In this document: positions 27,717 to 36,418 of the stretch, piece after piece
How positions within the stretch are numbered: position 1 is the stretch's first letter
Layout of the letters: every line of letters begins with the position of its first letter
NCBI RefSeq assembly: GCF_047556435.1
Contig: NZ_CP180210.1
Span: 806,001-870,000 of the forward strand
Reading direction: 5' to 3'
Source: Alteromonas sp047556435
GTDB taxonomy: Bacteria > Pseudomonadota > Gammaproteobacteria > Enterobacterales > Alteromonadaceae
Length of the DNA: 64,000 bases
The notes under the pieces: generated by a model
Seen by the model: only the letters and a program-made list of their open reading frames with translations
The model's database searches: none
Told to the model about the DNA's origin: nothing
Translations under genes and position numbers: made by a program

Positions 27717-28883
27717 TTACCCATTTTGCCGGCGGCGAAACGGCGACGCCCCCATCATCATAACAAGCAGCCCAAGCGCCAGTCCCCACACCGGGGCCGT
27801 TAGCTGAGCAAGGGTAATACCTGAAGCAGAGCATACCAGAGTTAATGTTGCTGCCTGACGATATTCGGGAGCCTCTATAGCCCGAACAACCGAAGCCTGA
27901 AAGGTTGCCAGCAAGGCCAGACCTGCCAGTAAGTGCACGACGACCGTTGGCATAGAAAGAAATACGACGACGACCAATGACGCCATTGCTCCCATTATCA
28001 GATAGCCAACGCCCGCGACAATTGCGGCGCGGTATCGCTGCCCGGGTTTGGAATCGACATCTTCTCCCATACATAAGGCGGCAGTGATTGCTGCCAGATT
28101 AAAGGTGAAGCCTCCGAAGGGAGCAAGAATAAGCTGTATAACGCCCAGTCCTGACAGCACGCTTTTGTGATCAGGGGAATAGCCGTGTGCCCGGTGAATG
28201 GCAATGCCGGGCAAATTCTGGGTGAGTAGAGTGATAATAAATAGCGGTAACGCGAGGCCAATAGTCGCAGACAGTGAGAAAGCAGGGGTGACCCAGACCG
28301 GCGTTGGTGCTGTCCAGTTAATATCGTCCGGCACCCCCATAACGATGCTGGTAACACATGCTAATAACAGCAGCGTCAGCATCATATAACGGGGAAAAAA
28401 GACACTGCCAAGCAGATAAACAGCCAGGAACAGGACAGTGTGAACGGGGTACACTGCCGCGTCACTGAATACGCCCAGACAAATGGGTAGTAAGATCCCG
28501 GCTAACATAGCTGAAGCTATTGCCGATGGGATCCTGCCAATGGCCTTGCTCAGGACTTTGCTTTGTGAAACCACAATTGAGAACACCGCGCTGACAATAA
28601 AACTGCCGATCACTTCCGGTAGGGTATATTCTCCGGCAGCGCCGATTAGAAATGCCGCGCCCGGTGTCGACCAGGCGGTTACCACCGGCATTTTGTACCA
28701 CCAGGAGAACAGAATGCAGGAGACTCCCATGCCTAACCCCAGCGCCAGCAACCAGCTGATGACCATCGGTGGCGTGGCGCCTGCTTGTCGGGCTGCATCA
28801 ATGACCAGAACGACGGCACTGCTGTAGCCCACGACAACAGCGGCAAGACCAGCACTAATATGCGATAAGCGGTAAGCAGACAT
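27717..28883 (-). CDS. BenE family transporter (benzoate/H+ symporter-like)
   Basis: A 388-residue membrane protein with about 12 helices matching the BenE family: SAGLAAVVVGYSSAVVLVI at the start, WSTPGAAFLIGA, IPSAIASAMLAGILLPICLG, PLFIITLLTQNLPGIAI and APFGGFTFNLAAITAALCMG. Family members import benzoate with protons, but many have no proven substrate and no benzoate catabolic genes are present here. The start is the ATG with GGAG just upstream; an in-frame codon 13 residues earlier lacks a ribosome site. It is divergent from an XRE-cupin regulator with two palindromic operators between them, so it is probably that regulator's target. Confidence 0.9.
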   Translation of the reverse strand: MSAYRLSHISAGLAAVVVGYSSAVVLVIDAARQAGATPPMVISWLLALGLGMGVSCILFSWWYKMPVVTAWSTPGAAFLIGAAGEYTLPEVIGSFIVSAVFSIVVSQSKVLSKAIGRIPSAIASAMLAGILLPICLGVFSDAAVYPVHTVLFLAVYLLGSVFFPRYMMLTLLLLACVTSIVMGVPDDINWTAPTPVWVTPAFSLSATIGLALPLFIITLLTQNLPGIAIHRAHGYSPDHKSVLSGLGVIQLILAPFGGFTFNLAAITAALCMGEDVDSKPGQRYRAAIVAGVGYLIMGAMASLVVVVFLSMPTVVVHLLAGLALLATFQASVVRAIEAPEYRQAATLTLVCSASGITLAQLTAPVWGLALGLLVMMMGASPFRRRQNG

Positions 28884-28930
28884 GACGATAGCTCCTGACA
28901 ATGGCGACAGATAGGGGTACACTGAGTTGT

Positions 28931-28946
28931 GTGCGTTTTAGCGCAC
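28931..28946. promoter_or_regulatory. palindromic operator, copy 1
   Basis: GTGCGTTTTAGCGCAC, with arms GTGCG and CGCAC around six bases. It lies 48 nt upstream of the BenE-like start. An almost identical copy lies 38 bp away, next to the regulator's start. Confidence 0.8.
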
Positions 28947-28968
28947 AATGTAGTGGTAAGATAACATC

Positions 28969-28984
28969 GTGCGTTATAGCGCAC
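28969..28984. promoter_or_regulatory. palindromic operator, copy 2
   Basis: GTGCGTTATAGCGCAC, differing from copy 1 at one base. It ends 12 nt before the GTG start of the XRE-cupin regulator, where binding would block transcription or initiation of its own gene. Confidence 0.82.
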
Positions 28985-28996
28985 AATAGGGGCATC

Positions 28997-29554
28997 GTGG
29001 ATCACTCACACATTAATCAGAACATTGCCAGGCAACTGAAGGCGCGACGAAAAGACAAAGGATGGTCATTGGATAAAACCGCACAGACAACCGGGGTGTC
29101 GAAAGCGATGCTCGGCCAGATTGAACGCGGTGAGTCGAGTCCGACAATAGCGACACTTTGGAAAATTGCGACGGGGTTGTCGTGTTCGTTTTCCACCTTT
29201 ATTACGCATGAGAACAGAGCTATCGTTGAAACGAGCAAGCGAGACGGTGACGCATTCGCCAATGATCCGAACATGCAGGTCAAAACGCTTTTTGCTTATG
29301 ATCCCTCCACGGGCTTTGAGGTGTTTGAAATCACCCTAACAAACAATCACACCCAGCTGTCAGATGCCCATCAGCAAGGTGTAAAAGAGCATATCCATGT
29401 TCTTGAAGGAGAGCTGCAACTCGCAGAGGGAGATGACTGGTTCACGCTCGCAACCGGTGAGCAATCAATACTAAAGGCAGACCGGCCTCATGGCTATCGC
29501 GCAGTCGGTTCGCTGACCCGGTTTCTGGATATAATTTACTATCCACAGTCCTGA
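28997..29554 (+). CDS. XRE family transcriptional regulator with C-terminal cupin
   Basis: A 185-residue regulator. The N-terminal helix-turn-helix is LKARRKDKGWSLDKTAQTTG then SKAMLGQIERGESSPTIATL (about residues 10-65). The C-terminal cupin contains EHIHVLEGELQLAEG and ADRPHGYRAVG. Regulators of this build sense small molecules through the cupin and usually control a neighbouring transporter or catabolic gene. The start is GTG five bases after AGGGG; the frame is open 32 codons upstream, across the operators, which makes a longer start unlikely. Two matching palindromes in its divergent promoter region support autoregulation and control of the BenE-like gene. Confidence 0.92.
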   Translation: MDHSHINQNIARQLKARRKDKGWSLDKTAQTTGVSKAMLGQIERGESSPTIATLWKIATGLSCSFSTFITHENRAIVETSKRDGDAFANDPNMQVKTLFAYDPSTGFEVFEITLTNNHTQLSDAHQQGVKEHIHVLEGELQLAEGDDWFTLATGEQSILKADRPHGYRAVGSLTRFLDIIYYPQS

Positions 29555-29646
29555 GTGAGTGTAGTTGGCCTGTCAGTAATAGAGTATGGAGTAAATGAGC
29601 ACCCCGGCGGCGGTACTGCAACAAAAGCAAAATAAAGCGTATTAAC

Positions 29647-29666
29647 GCATCCTGTTGTCAGGATGC
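29647..29666. terminator. terminator-like hairpin between convergent genes
   Basis: GCATCCTG, TTGT and CAGGATGC form a perfect 8-bp stem between the ends of the XRE-cupin and acuI genes. No strong T run follows on either strand. Confidence 0.45.
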
Positions 29667-29810
29667 CGGTTGTTACAGGCAACTTATTTTAACAATAACG
29701 TACCACTCGCGGTCAAATCACTCTGGTTGCTATTGTTGTCCATGAAGTTTACTTCCCGACTTTTGTAGCAGTACCCAAATGCAGTTCGCTTTACTCTTAT
29801 TGGCTGTATA

Positions 29811-30803
29811 TCAACCCAGCTTTACTAGGGTACGTCCTGACACCTTGCCTTCCAAAATAGCATCTATCTTGTTGCTTAGGTCGTCCAGTCCACATTCCGT
29901 AGTCAGCGCGTTAAGATTATCGAGTTTCCACTCGCCAGCCAACCTATCCCACAAGCGCACGCGAGGCGGCATTGGGCATTCAACTGAGTCTATGCCCAGC
30001 AGTGACATTCCTCTGAGTATGAACGGGAACACGCTGACATTAAGCTGAGGTGAGGCCGTCAGGCCGCAGCACGTTACCGCACCGCCGTAACGCGTGGTTT
30101 TGAGAGCCTGAGCGAGGTAGTCACCGCCGACACTATCAACCGCTCCGGCAAAGCGCTCTTTTAACATCGGGCGTTCTTTTTTCTCCAGAAACGCATCCCG
30201 GGTGATGATGTCGCTGGCCCCTAAAGATTGCAGAAAGTCTCTCTGTTCTGACTTGCCAGTACAGGCGGTGACAGTAAAGCCCGCTTTTGCAAGCAGCGCA
30301 ACGGCCACACTGCCCACACCTCCGGTAGCCCCGGTTACCAGGATCTCACCCTGCTCCGGCTTAACCCCGCGCTCGACCAACGCCTGTACCGATAATCCGG
30401 CGGTAAAGCCTGCAGTACCTAACATCATGGCTTCTTTCAGCGACAAGCCCGCTGGTTTTGCCAGCGCCCATTCGCTGGGTATACGGATATATTCACCAAA
30501 GCCGCCGGCGGTGTTCATGCCTAAATCAAAACCGGTAACAATCACTTCATCGCCGGGAGAAAAACGATCGTCTGAACAGGACTCGACAACGCCGGCTGCG
30601 TCAATCCCTGGCGTATGGGGGAAGTTTCGTGAGACGCCCGGGTTTCCGGTTGCTGACAGCGCATCTTTATAGTTAAGCGAGGAATAATGTACTTTTATCA
30701 GCAGCGAACCAGCGGGAAGATCGTCAACCTGGCGCGATGTGATGGTCCGAATAAAGGTGTTGTTGTCTGCTTTTTCTATCAGCATGGCACGAAATGTAGT
30801 CAT
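29811..30803 (-). CDS. acuI: acrylyl-CoA reductase (AcuI/YhdH family)
   Basis: A 330-residue zinc-free medium-chain reductase of the YhdH/AcuI branch. It reduces acrylyl-CoA to propionyl-CoA with NADPH, protecting cells from acrylate, a product of DMSP breakdown in marine bacteria. Motifs are SSLNYKDALSATGNPGVSR near the N-terminus, PHTPGIDAAGVV, and the nucleotide-binding LVTGATGGVGSVAVALL. Length and motifs are normal. It is divergent from an HxlR-type regulator that probably controls it. No DMSP lyase gene is visible in the window. Confidence 0.9.
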   Translation of the reverse strand: MTTFRAMLIEKADNNTFIRTITSRQVDDLPAGSLLIKVHYSSLNYKDALSATGNPGVSRNFPHTPGIDAAGVVESCSDDRFSPGDEVIVTGFDLGMNTAGGFGEYIRIPSEWALAKPAGLSLKEAMMLGTAGFTAGLSVQALVERGVKPEQGEILVTGATGGVGSVAVALLAKAGFTVTACTGKSEQRDFLQSLGASDIITRDAFLEKKERPMLKERFAGAVDSVGGDYLAQALKTTRYGGAVTCCGLTASPQLNVSVFPFILRGMSLLGIDSVECPMPPRVRLWDRLAGEWKLDNLNALTTECGLDDLSNKIDAILEGKVSGRTLVKLG

Positions 30804-30885
30804 GGCATTTCTCCAGTGTTTTAACGTAGGGTTGCATGCTATTTTGACAATATAGTGTAATTGCGCAAGTATGCACTTTTTAGTG

Positions 30886-30896
30886 GGGTAGTACCC
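30886..30896. promoter_or_regulatory. candidate HxlR operator
   Basis: GGGTAGTACCC, a perfect 5-bp palindrome around one base, in the divergent acuI/hxlR promoter region, 23 nt before the regulator's ATG and inside an A/T-flanked stretch. Short, so only a candidate. Confidence 0.45.
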
Positions 30897-30919
30897 AAAA
30901 AGAAACTATTGGAGGGCGC

Positions 30920-31279
30920 ATGACCTCTGTACCAACAGAAAATGAAAAACGGCAACCTGTTTGTGGCGTGGCGGTCTCGCTGGAGTTGATTGGTGGCAAA
31001 TGGAAAGGCGTTATCCTGTGGCACTTGTGTCATAAGACACTGCGTTTTAGTCAGTTGCGTCGGCGGCTACCCGGAGTGACGCAAAAGATGCTGACGCAGC
31101 AGCTACGCGAACTTGAGCGGGATAATCTGGTTAATCGGGTCGTCTATGCAGAAGTGCCTCCGCGGGTGGAATACTCGCTTACTACATTGGGGCGCAGTCT
31201 TGAGCCTACGCTAAGACAATTGTGTAGCTGGGGGCAGGCATACCATGAGGATTACCGGGAAACATCGGACCAGGGTTGA
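30920..31279 (+). CDS. HxlR family transcriptional regulator
   Basis: A 119-residue winged-helix regulator. It starts with a conserved Cys region (PVCGVAVSLELIGGKWKG), then LRFSQLRRRLPGVTQKMLTQQLREL (recognition helix) and the wing RVEYSLTTLGRSL. HxlR proteins sense electrophiles or aldehydes, often through this Cys (residue 15). That fits control of the divergent acrylyl-CoA reductase, since acrylate derivatives are electrophilic; the link is inferred. TTGGAGG precedes the ATG. Confidence 0.92.
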   Translation: MTSVPTENEKRQPVCGVAVSLELIGGKWKGVILWHLCHKTLRFSQLRRRLPGVTQKMLTQQLRELERDNLVNRVVYAEVPPRVEYSLTTLGRSLEPTLRQLCSWGQAYHEDYRETSDQG

Positions 31280-31356
31280 GTCTGGCGTACGGGGGCAGAT
31301 GAGTTGCGGATGAAGAGGTGGCCTTAGGTGTGCCATTACCGCCAATGATGGAAGAC

Positions 31357-31382
31357 GCAGCGCCCGGAAAGCAGGGCGCTGC
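31357..31382. terminator. hairpin between convergent hxlR-type gene and rdgC
   Basis: GCAGCGCCC and GGGCGCTGC form a perfect 9-bp stem around eight bases, 14 nt from the rdgC stop. GC-rich and well placed to end both genes, but without a clear T run. Confidence 0.55.
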
Positions 31383-31395
31383 AGTAACATAGCGA

Positions 31396-32304
31396 TTACT
31401 CTTGTTCCAGCGACAACGATGTGCGCATAAAGTCCAGAAATGCGCTCAGTTCTGCTGACATAAGCGCGAATTCCGCATCTAAACGGGCCTCTACCTGATC
31501 TTTTGGGATGTCGTCAGTTTCTTCTTTCAGACGGTCAGTAAATTTCACGCGTTTGAACGAGCCGTCTTCAGCGATAATTGCAGTCAGTGTTTCCTGATAC
31601 TCAAATCCTACTTTTTGTACCAGCTTGCCGGAATCCAGGTGCATTTTGATTTCATCACTGTCCAGCGGCTGATTTTTCACACGAACCACACTTTCCAGTT
31701 CGTCAGTAGATTTGAATTCAGCTTCTTCGGTCAGGGTGATCCCTTCTGGTGTGCCATCGGTTAACCAGTGTGTCAGCTCGCTTTGCAGACTATGACGGGC
31801 AAGCGGCACTACCGGCAGCGACCCTATCGCTTTGCGCACTAGCGCCAGCCAACCTTCAGCCTTACCGTCAGCGGAGGCGTCAATCACTACCATACGCTCG
31901 GGAATGGAAATAAAGCCGTGAATATAGCTGTTCTTTTTAAACGCCTGAGGTAGTAACCGGGTAGTAATTTCCTGTTTCAAGTCAGACTGTTGTTTTTTGC
32001 TTACTGGCGAGCCGGTTTCCATTTCAATCTGAGCTACCTTATCAGCCAGCTCTGCATTCACAACGGCAGCAGGGAGAATTTTTTCCTGCTTTTTCACCGT
32101 GATCCAGTAACGCTCCTGCACTTTATGGAACATGGCGCCGCTTTCTTTCCCAACCTGGGAAAAGGGCGATGCAAACCCCATCGTTGCCGTGTCCTGACTG
32201 CCGCAGGGACGGAAGGCGTTCTCGTTTAAAACCTGTTGTAAATCGTCTTCATCCAGCGAGAGTGGCTGGGTAAGTTGATACGCTTTTAAATTTTTAAACC
32301 ACAT
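31396..32304 (-). CDS. rdgC: recombination-associated protein RdgC
   Basis: A 302-residue DNA-binding protein that forms a ring around duplex DNA and limits RecA activity. Family features are MWFKNLKAYQL at the start, FRPCGSQDTATMGF, LLPQAFKKNSYIHGFI and LRKAIGSLPVVPL-type sequence (here VRKAIGSLPVVPLAR). The length matches E. coli (303). It is followed on the same strand by the histidine kinase gene's end, 112 nt away, so it probably has its own promoter. Confidence 0.95.
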   Translation of the reverse strand: MWFKNLKAYQLTQPLSLDEDDLQQVLNENAFRPCGSQDTATMGFASPFSQVGKESGAMFHKVQERYWITVKKQEKILPAAVVNAELADKVAQIEMETGSPVSKKQQSDLKQEITTRLLPQAFKKNSYIHGFISIPERMVVIDASADGKAEGWLALVRKAIGSLPVVPLARHSLQSELTHWLTDGTPEGITLTEEAEFKSTDELESVVRVKNQPLDSDEIKMHLDSGKLVQKVGFEYQETLTAIIAEDGSFKRVKFTDRLKEETDDIPKDQVEARLDAEFALMSAELSAFLDFMRTSLSLEQE

Positions 32305-32416
32305 TGAATTGCGTCTTGTTACTTAGAGGAGGGGGGCAAGCGTACCAACGGACTGCAAATGGCGCAATTGCGGATGCAATAAAAAGGTGGAGGAAGGGCG
32401 CATACTGCCCTGTAAC

Positions 32417-34150
32417 TCAGGCGTCCAGGCGTTTTGGAAAACGAATGATATACTCCAGCCCGTTGCCTGGTTCACTGTTCGCTTCAATCTGACCACCCAG
32501 AGTCTGCGTGACGAGGTTGTACATGATGTGGGTACCCAGTCCACTGCCACCCTGACCGCGCTTGGTGGTGAAGAATGCATCGAAAAGCTGATCCAGCTCG
32601 TCAGCTTTCATACCGCGGCCATCGTCGCGGTAATTCATAACGATGTCATCGTCGTCTTCTTTAATATCCAGAATGATGTGACCGTCCGACTTATCTTCAA
32701 ACCCATGATTAACAGAGTTCATGATCATGTTCGTTGCAATTTGGGCAATCACACCAGGCGCACAACGGACTTCGAGATCATCCGGACAGCGAATGTCCAC
32801 CGTATGCCGGGTCTGTTTAAAGCTGGGTTGCAGAGATTGCAGTACCTCGTGCAAATAGGTGTTGAGGTTGAACTGACGCTCTGCCTCACTGGCCTGGTCA
32901 ACGGCAACTTGCTTGAAGCTGGCGATAAGCTCTGAGGCGCGGTTGAGGTTACTCAGTAACAGGCTAGTAGTCTGCTCAGCTTCGCTGACAAAATTGGCCA
33001 TGGTCTTGTTGGTCAGTGACTTGTCTTCATACGCAGATTTTAGTGTCTGAATTCGTTCTTCCAGGAAACTGGCAGCTGTGACACCGACTCCCAGAGGCGT
33101 ATTGACGTCGTGGGCAATACCAGCCACCAAGCCACCCAGTGACGCCATCCTTTCCGATTCAAGCAACTGGTCTTTGGCCAGCTTCAGCGTTTCCATTGAT
33201 TGAGCGAGTTCAGCGTTTCGTTTTCGCAGCTCATCTTCGATGTACTGGCGATTTTCGTTTTCCTGACGCAATTCACGCTGATTGGCAATCAGTTCGTCTT
33301 TTTGCTGCTCCAGGTCCAGCATAATTTGAGACAGCGACGCCGTTTTCTTCGCCACTTCCTGCTCAAGGATCAGGTTTTGATCATCCAGCTTTTTATTAGC
33401 AGTTTGCAGCTCTTCCTGGGTGCCTCTGAGTTTTGCCTGCGACGCCACAAGATCATCGATAACTTTATTATAAGACTCTTTGAGTTGTTGTAATTCGTTG
33501 TCATCATCCAGAACCACGTTGATTCTGGACTCTTCCGGATGTTCCGGGTTGAACGAGCTCATCTCGTCTGTAATTTCTGATAGCGGTTCAGACAGCATAC
33601 GGCGAAAGGCGGTCATGAACAGAAACACAAGAAATGCGGTTTTGACTATGGCATTACCAATTAGAAAGAAAATCCCTACTTCGATACGACTGAAGATGGT
33701 ATCGAAGCTTGAGTACAAGGTGACATCGCCCACGTTGGACTCGCGGCCGGAGAACTTAAAAATGAGCGGGAAGCTGTAAGAAAACAGGCCGCCGACGTGA
33801 TCCTGAAGTATGCCGTCCTGTACAGGCTGGCCCTGCATGGCAATGTATTCACCTTTGGCCACAATCACGTTGCCATTTTCATCACGGATCTGCACGCCCA
33901 CCACAATAGGTAGTTCCATCAAGCCCTGGCCGATAGATTTAGCCTGTGGTGTATTGAGTTCCCAAATAGCCCGGGTGAGACTGGTGGAAAAAGTGTTTTT
34001 GAGGGTTTGAAGCTCTCCCTCGATGTGGTTTTTGGTGCTCAGATATTCGGTAAATATCTGCCCGATGGTTACGATCAGCGTCAGCACAAAATAAACCGAA
34101 AGAACGCGCGTCAGTAACTTCCTTGACAATCCAGTCTTAACGGTTCCCAT
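32417..34150 (-). CDS. orphan membrane sensor histidine kinase
   Basis: A 577-residue kinase. TM1 is at about residues 15-35, a periplasmic sensor of about 115 residues follows, TM2 is at about 158-182, then a long coiled coil (about 220-330, many Gln/Glu/Leu), the phosphoacceptor GIAHDVNTPLG with His347, and a C-terminal ATPase with MNYRDDGRGM and GGSGLGTHIMYNL. The H-box HDVNTPLG, with Asn-Thr-Pro after the His, is a variant seen in kinases with GAF- or PAS-type inputs rather than in the PhoR/EnvZ group. No response regulator is adjacent except the divergent phoB, which already has phoR, so the partner is unknown. Confidence 0.9.
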   Translation of the reverse strand: MGTVKTGLSRKLLTRVLSVYFVLTLIVTIGQIFTEYLSTKNHIEGELQTLKNTFSTSLTRAIWELNTPQAKSIGQGLMELPIVVGVQIRDENGNVIVAKGEYIAMQGQPVQDGILQDHVGGLFSYSFPLIFKFSGRESNVGDVTLYSSFDTIFSRIEVGIFFLIGNAIVKTAFLVFLFMTAFRRMLSEPLSEITDEMSSFNPEHPEESRINVVLDDDNELQQLKESYNKVIDDLVASQAKLRGTQEELQTANKKLDDQNLILEQEVAKKTASLSQIMLDLEQQKDELIANQRELRQENENRQYIEDELRKRNAELAQSMETLKLAKDQLLESERMASLGGLVAGIAHDVNTPLGVGVTAASFLEERIQTLKSAYEDKSLTNKTMANFVSEAEQTTSLLLSNLNRASELIASFKQVAVDQASEAERQFNLNTYLHEVLQSLQPSFKQTRHTVDIRCPDDLEVRCAPGVIAQIATNMIMNSVNHGFEDKSDGHIILDIKEDDDDIVMNYRDDGRGMKADELDQLFDAFFTTKRGQGGSGLGTHIMYNLVTQTLGGQIEANSEPGNGLEYIIRFPKRLDA

Positions 34151-34254
34151 GTATACGACACCTTCTCAATTACAAAAAGCACTCCTCATTGCAAAGAATA
34201 TGCGTAAAGCAGTGAATAAACAAGCAAATTGAGCAGGCTTTAAACAGAAGTTTA

Positions 34255-34319
34255 TCGTCATAGACTTGACACAAATATGTAATGCCTTTAATAAAACTGT
34301 CACAGTGAATATGAATAAT
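34255..34319 (+). promoter_or_regulatory. phoB promoter with Pho boxes
   Basis: CTTTAATAAAACTGTCAC (34286-34303) matches the E. coli Pho-box consensus at 16 of 18 positions. A -10-like AATAAT (34314-34319) starts exactly 10 nt after it, the arrangement of PhoB-activated promoters that lack a -35. A weaker second box (34255-34272, about 12 of 18) lies upstream. This indicates autoregulation of phoB. Confidence 0.82.
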
Positions 34320-34351
34320 AGCGGCGTTTTGATATGAGCAGGAAACAATCT

Positions 34352-35041
34352 ATGTCTCGAACGGTCTTGTTGGTAGAGGATGAAGCGCCAATTCGTGAAA
34401 TGCTGAAGTTTGTGCTGGAGCAGTCTGGCTTCAACACAGTGGAAGCTGAAGATTACGATATCGCACAGGAAAAAATTTGCGAGCCGTACCCGGATCTCAT
34501 CCTGTTAGACTGGATGTTGCCAGGCGGAAGCGGTGTGCAACTGGCCAAAAGCCTGAAGCAGCATGAATTTACCCGGGATATTCCGGTTATCATGTTAACG
34601 GCCCGCGGCGAGGAAGAAGATAAAATACGCGGACTGGATGCCGGAGCGGATGACTACGTCACTAAACCTTTTTCACCCAAAGAGTTGATTGCCCGAATAA
34701 AAGCTGTGATGAGACGGGTGACCCCAACCTCAAATGAAGAACCTATTGAGTTTAATGGCCTGAAGCTGGAGCCAATCTCTCACCGGGTGATGGCCAATGA
34801 TGATCCACTGGACATGGGCCCCACAGAATTTAAGTTGCTGCATTTCTTCATGACCCACCCGGAACGGGTATACAGTCGGGAGTTGTTACTGGATAATGTA
34901 TGGGGAACAAACGTTTACGTTGAAGACCGTACCGTTGACGTGCATATCCGACGTTTGCGAAAGGCCATTTCCAAACACGGTCACGACGCCATGATCCAGA
35001 CGGTCCGTGGCGCTGGTTACCGTTTTTCTACTAAGCTGTAA
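34352..35041 (+). CDS. phoB: phosphate regulon response regulator PhoB
   Basis: A 229-residue OmpR-class regulator. The receiver domain has LLVEDEAPIREML, the phosphorylated Asp53 (ILLDWMLPG) and DAGADDYVTKPFSPKEL. The winged-helix domain has RELLLDNVWGTNVYVEDRTVDVHIRRLRKAI, which is close to PhoB itself. The second ATG is chosen because AGGAAA lies eight bases before it; the first has no ribosome site. It is followed by phoR on the same strand after 75 nt and preceded by a good Pho box. Confidence 0.96.
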   Translation: MSRTVLLVEDEAPIREMLKFVLEQSGFNTVEAEDYDIAQEKICEPYPDLILLDWMLPGGSGVQLAKSLKQHEFTRDIPVIMLTARGEEEDKIRGLDAGADDYVTKPFSPKELIARIKAVMRRVTPTSNEEPIEFNGLKLEPISHRVMANDDPLDMGPTEFKLLHFFMTHPERVYSRELLLDNVWGTNVYVEDRTVDVHIRRLRKAISKHGHDAMIQTVRGAGYRFSTKL

Positions 35042-35116
35042 TTGTTCTTTCTTACTGGCGACGGATATCACGTCGCCAGGCTCTGTTAACCCGCGGACAA
35101 CAGGCGTTACTGCATT

Positions 35117-36418
35117 ATGTATTACCCGTTCTCATGGTTGAGAAGCCTTATCCGCCTGGCGGTATATCTGGTTATCTTCGCCCTGGTCGGGCTCTATCTT
35201 GATGACATGCTGTTTGCCGTTGCGCTGGGTGCCACGGTATTACTTATTTTTAATTACTGGCATCTGTATAAGCTGAATCGCTGGCTCTGGCATAGCCGAA
35301 AGATGTCGCCGCCGAGCGTTCGTGGCGTGTGGGAGCACATTTATGAAGGGATTTATTACCTTCAGCGCCGCAACCGCAATAAACGCAAGGAGCTGGGCGA
35401 GCTGGTCAAGCGTTTTCGGGAAGGTTCGGAAGCGTTACCTGATGCTGCCGTAGTGGTGGATGCCAAGGCCTGTATCATCTGGTGTAACCGCCTGGCGCGG
35501 TTGGAGTTGGGCCTGAAGTGGCCTTCTGATGCTGGCCGCCGGCTGGATAACTTGCTTCGACACCCAGAGTTTATCGATTACTTTCACGCTGGCGATTTTA
35601 AATACCCTATTGAGGTGCCCTCGCCAACGAATCCAGCGAAAACCTTTGAATACCGGATCATGCCCTATGGCGAAGAGCATTTGCTGCTGGTGGCCCGAGA
35701 CGTCACCCGGGTTTCTCAACTGGAAGAAATGCGCAAGGATTTTGTGGCCAACGTGTCCCACGAACTGCGTACGCCGCTCACGGTTATTAATGGCTACCTT
35801 GAGCTGATCCCTGCCGACGAAGACGATCCGTTTATGCAAAAAGCCATGTCCGAAATGTCTGCACAAACCCAGCGCATGCAAAATCTGATAGAAGACTTGC
35901 TGGTGCTTTCACGTATAGAAGCCAGTTCAGAACGCATTTATGAGAACGTGGTGGATATGCCAGCTATTCTGGGACAGATAGAGCGCGAGGCGCTCGCGTT
36001 GAATGCGGACAAAGGACATACTCTGCGTTTTCACGTGGACCCAACGCTACGTGTGTTCGGTGTAGAAACTGAATTGCGAAGTGCCTGCTCAAACCTGGTG
36101 TTCAATGCGGTGCATTATACCCCTGCAGGCGGTAACATTGATGTCTACTGGCAGAAGCAGCACAGAGATGCGCGTTTTGCTGTACAGGACGACGGGGATG
36201 GTATCGCTCAGGGGCACATTAACCGCCTGACCGAGCGTTTTTATCGGGTTGATAAAGCGCGCTCAAGGAAAACCGGCGGCTCCGGGCTTGGGCTCTCTAT
36301 TGTCAAGCATGTGCTGAATCACCATAACTCACAACTGGATATCACCAGTACGGTTGGCGAGGGCAGCACCTTTTCGTTCATCCTTGATGAAGAGCTGATT
36401 GCGGAGCAGGATAAATGA
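35117..36418 (+). CDS. phoR: phosphate regulon sensor histidine kinase PhoR
   Basis: A 433-residue kinase with the PhoR layout: two short N-terminal helices (about residues 9-50) without a real periplasmic domain, a linker, a PAS domain (about 95-200), then FVANVSHELRTPLTV with phosphoacceptor His215, and the ATPase motifs (CSNLVFNAVHYTP, DDGDGI, GGSGLGLSIVKHV). It phosphorylates PhoB when phosphate is short; in E. coli it is held off by the Pst transporter and PhoU. Its last 4 nt overlap the start of the PstS-like gene (ATGA). Confidence 0.95.
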   Translation: MYYPFSWLRSLIRLAVYLVIFALVGLYLDDMLFAVALGATVLLIFNYWHLYKLNRWLWHSRKMSPPSVRGVWEHIYEGIYYLQRRNRNKRKELGELVKRFREGSEALPDAAVVVDAKACIIWCNRLARLELGLKWPSDAGRRLDNLLRHPEFIDYFHAGDFKYPIEVPSPTNPAKTFEYRIMPYGEEHLLLVARDVTRVSQLEEMRKDFVANVSHELRTPLTVINGYLELIPADEDDPFMQKAMSEMSAQTQRMQNLIEDLLVLSRIEASSERIYENVVDMPAILGQIEREALALNADKGHTLRFHVDPTLRVFGVETELRSACSNLVFNAVHYTPAGGNIDVYWQKQHRDARFAVQDDGDGIAQGHINRLTERFYRVDKARSRKTGGSGLGLSIVKHVLNHHNSQLDITSTVGEGSTFSFILDEELIAEQDK

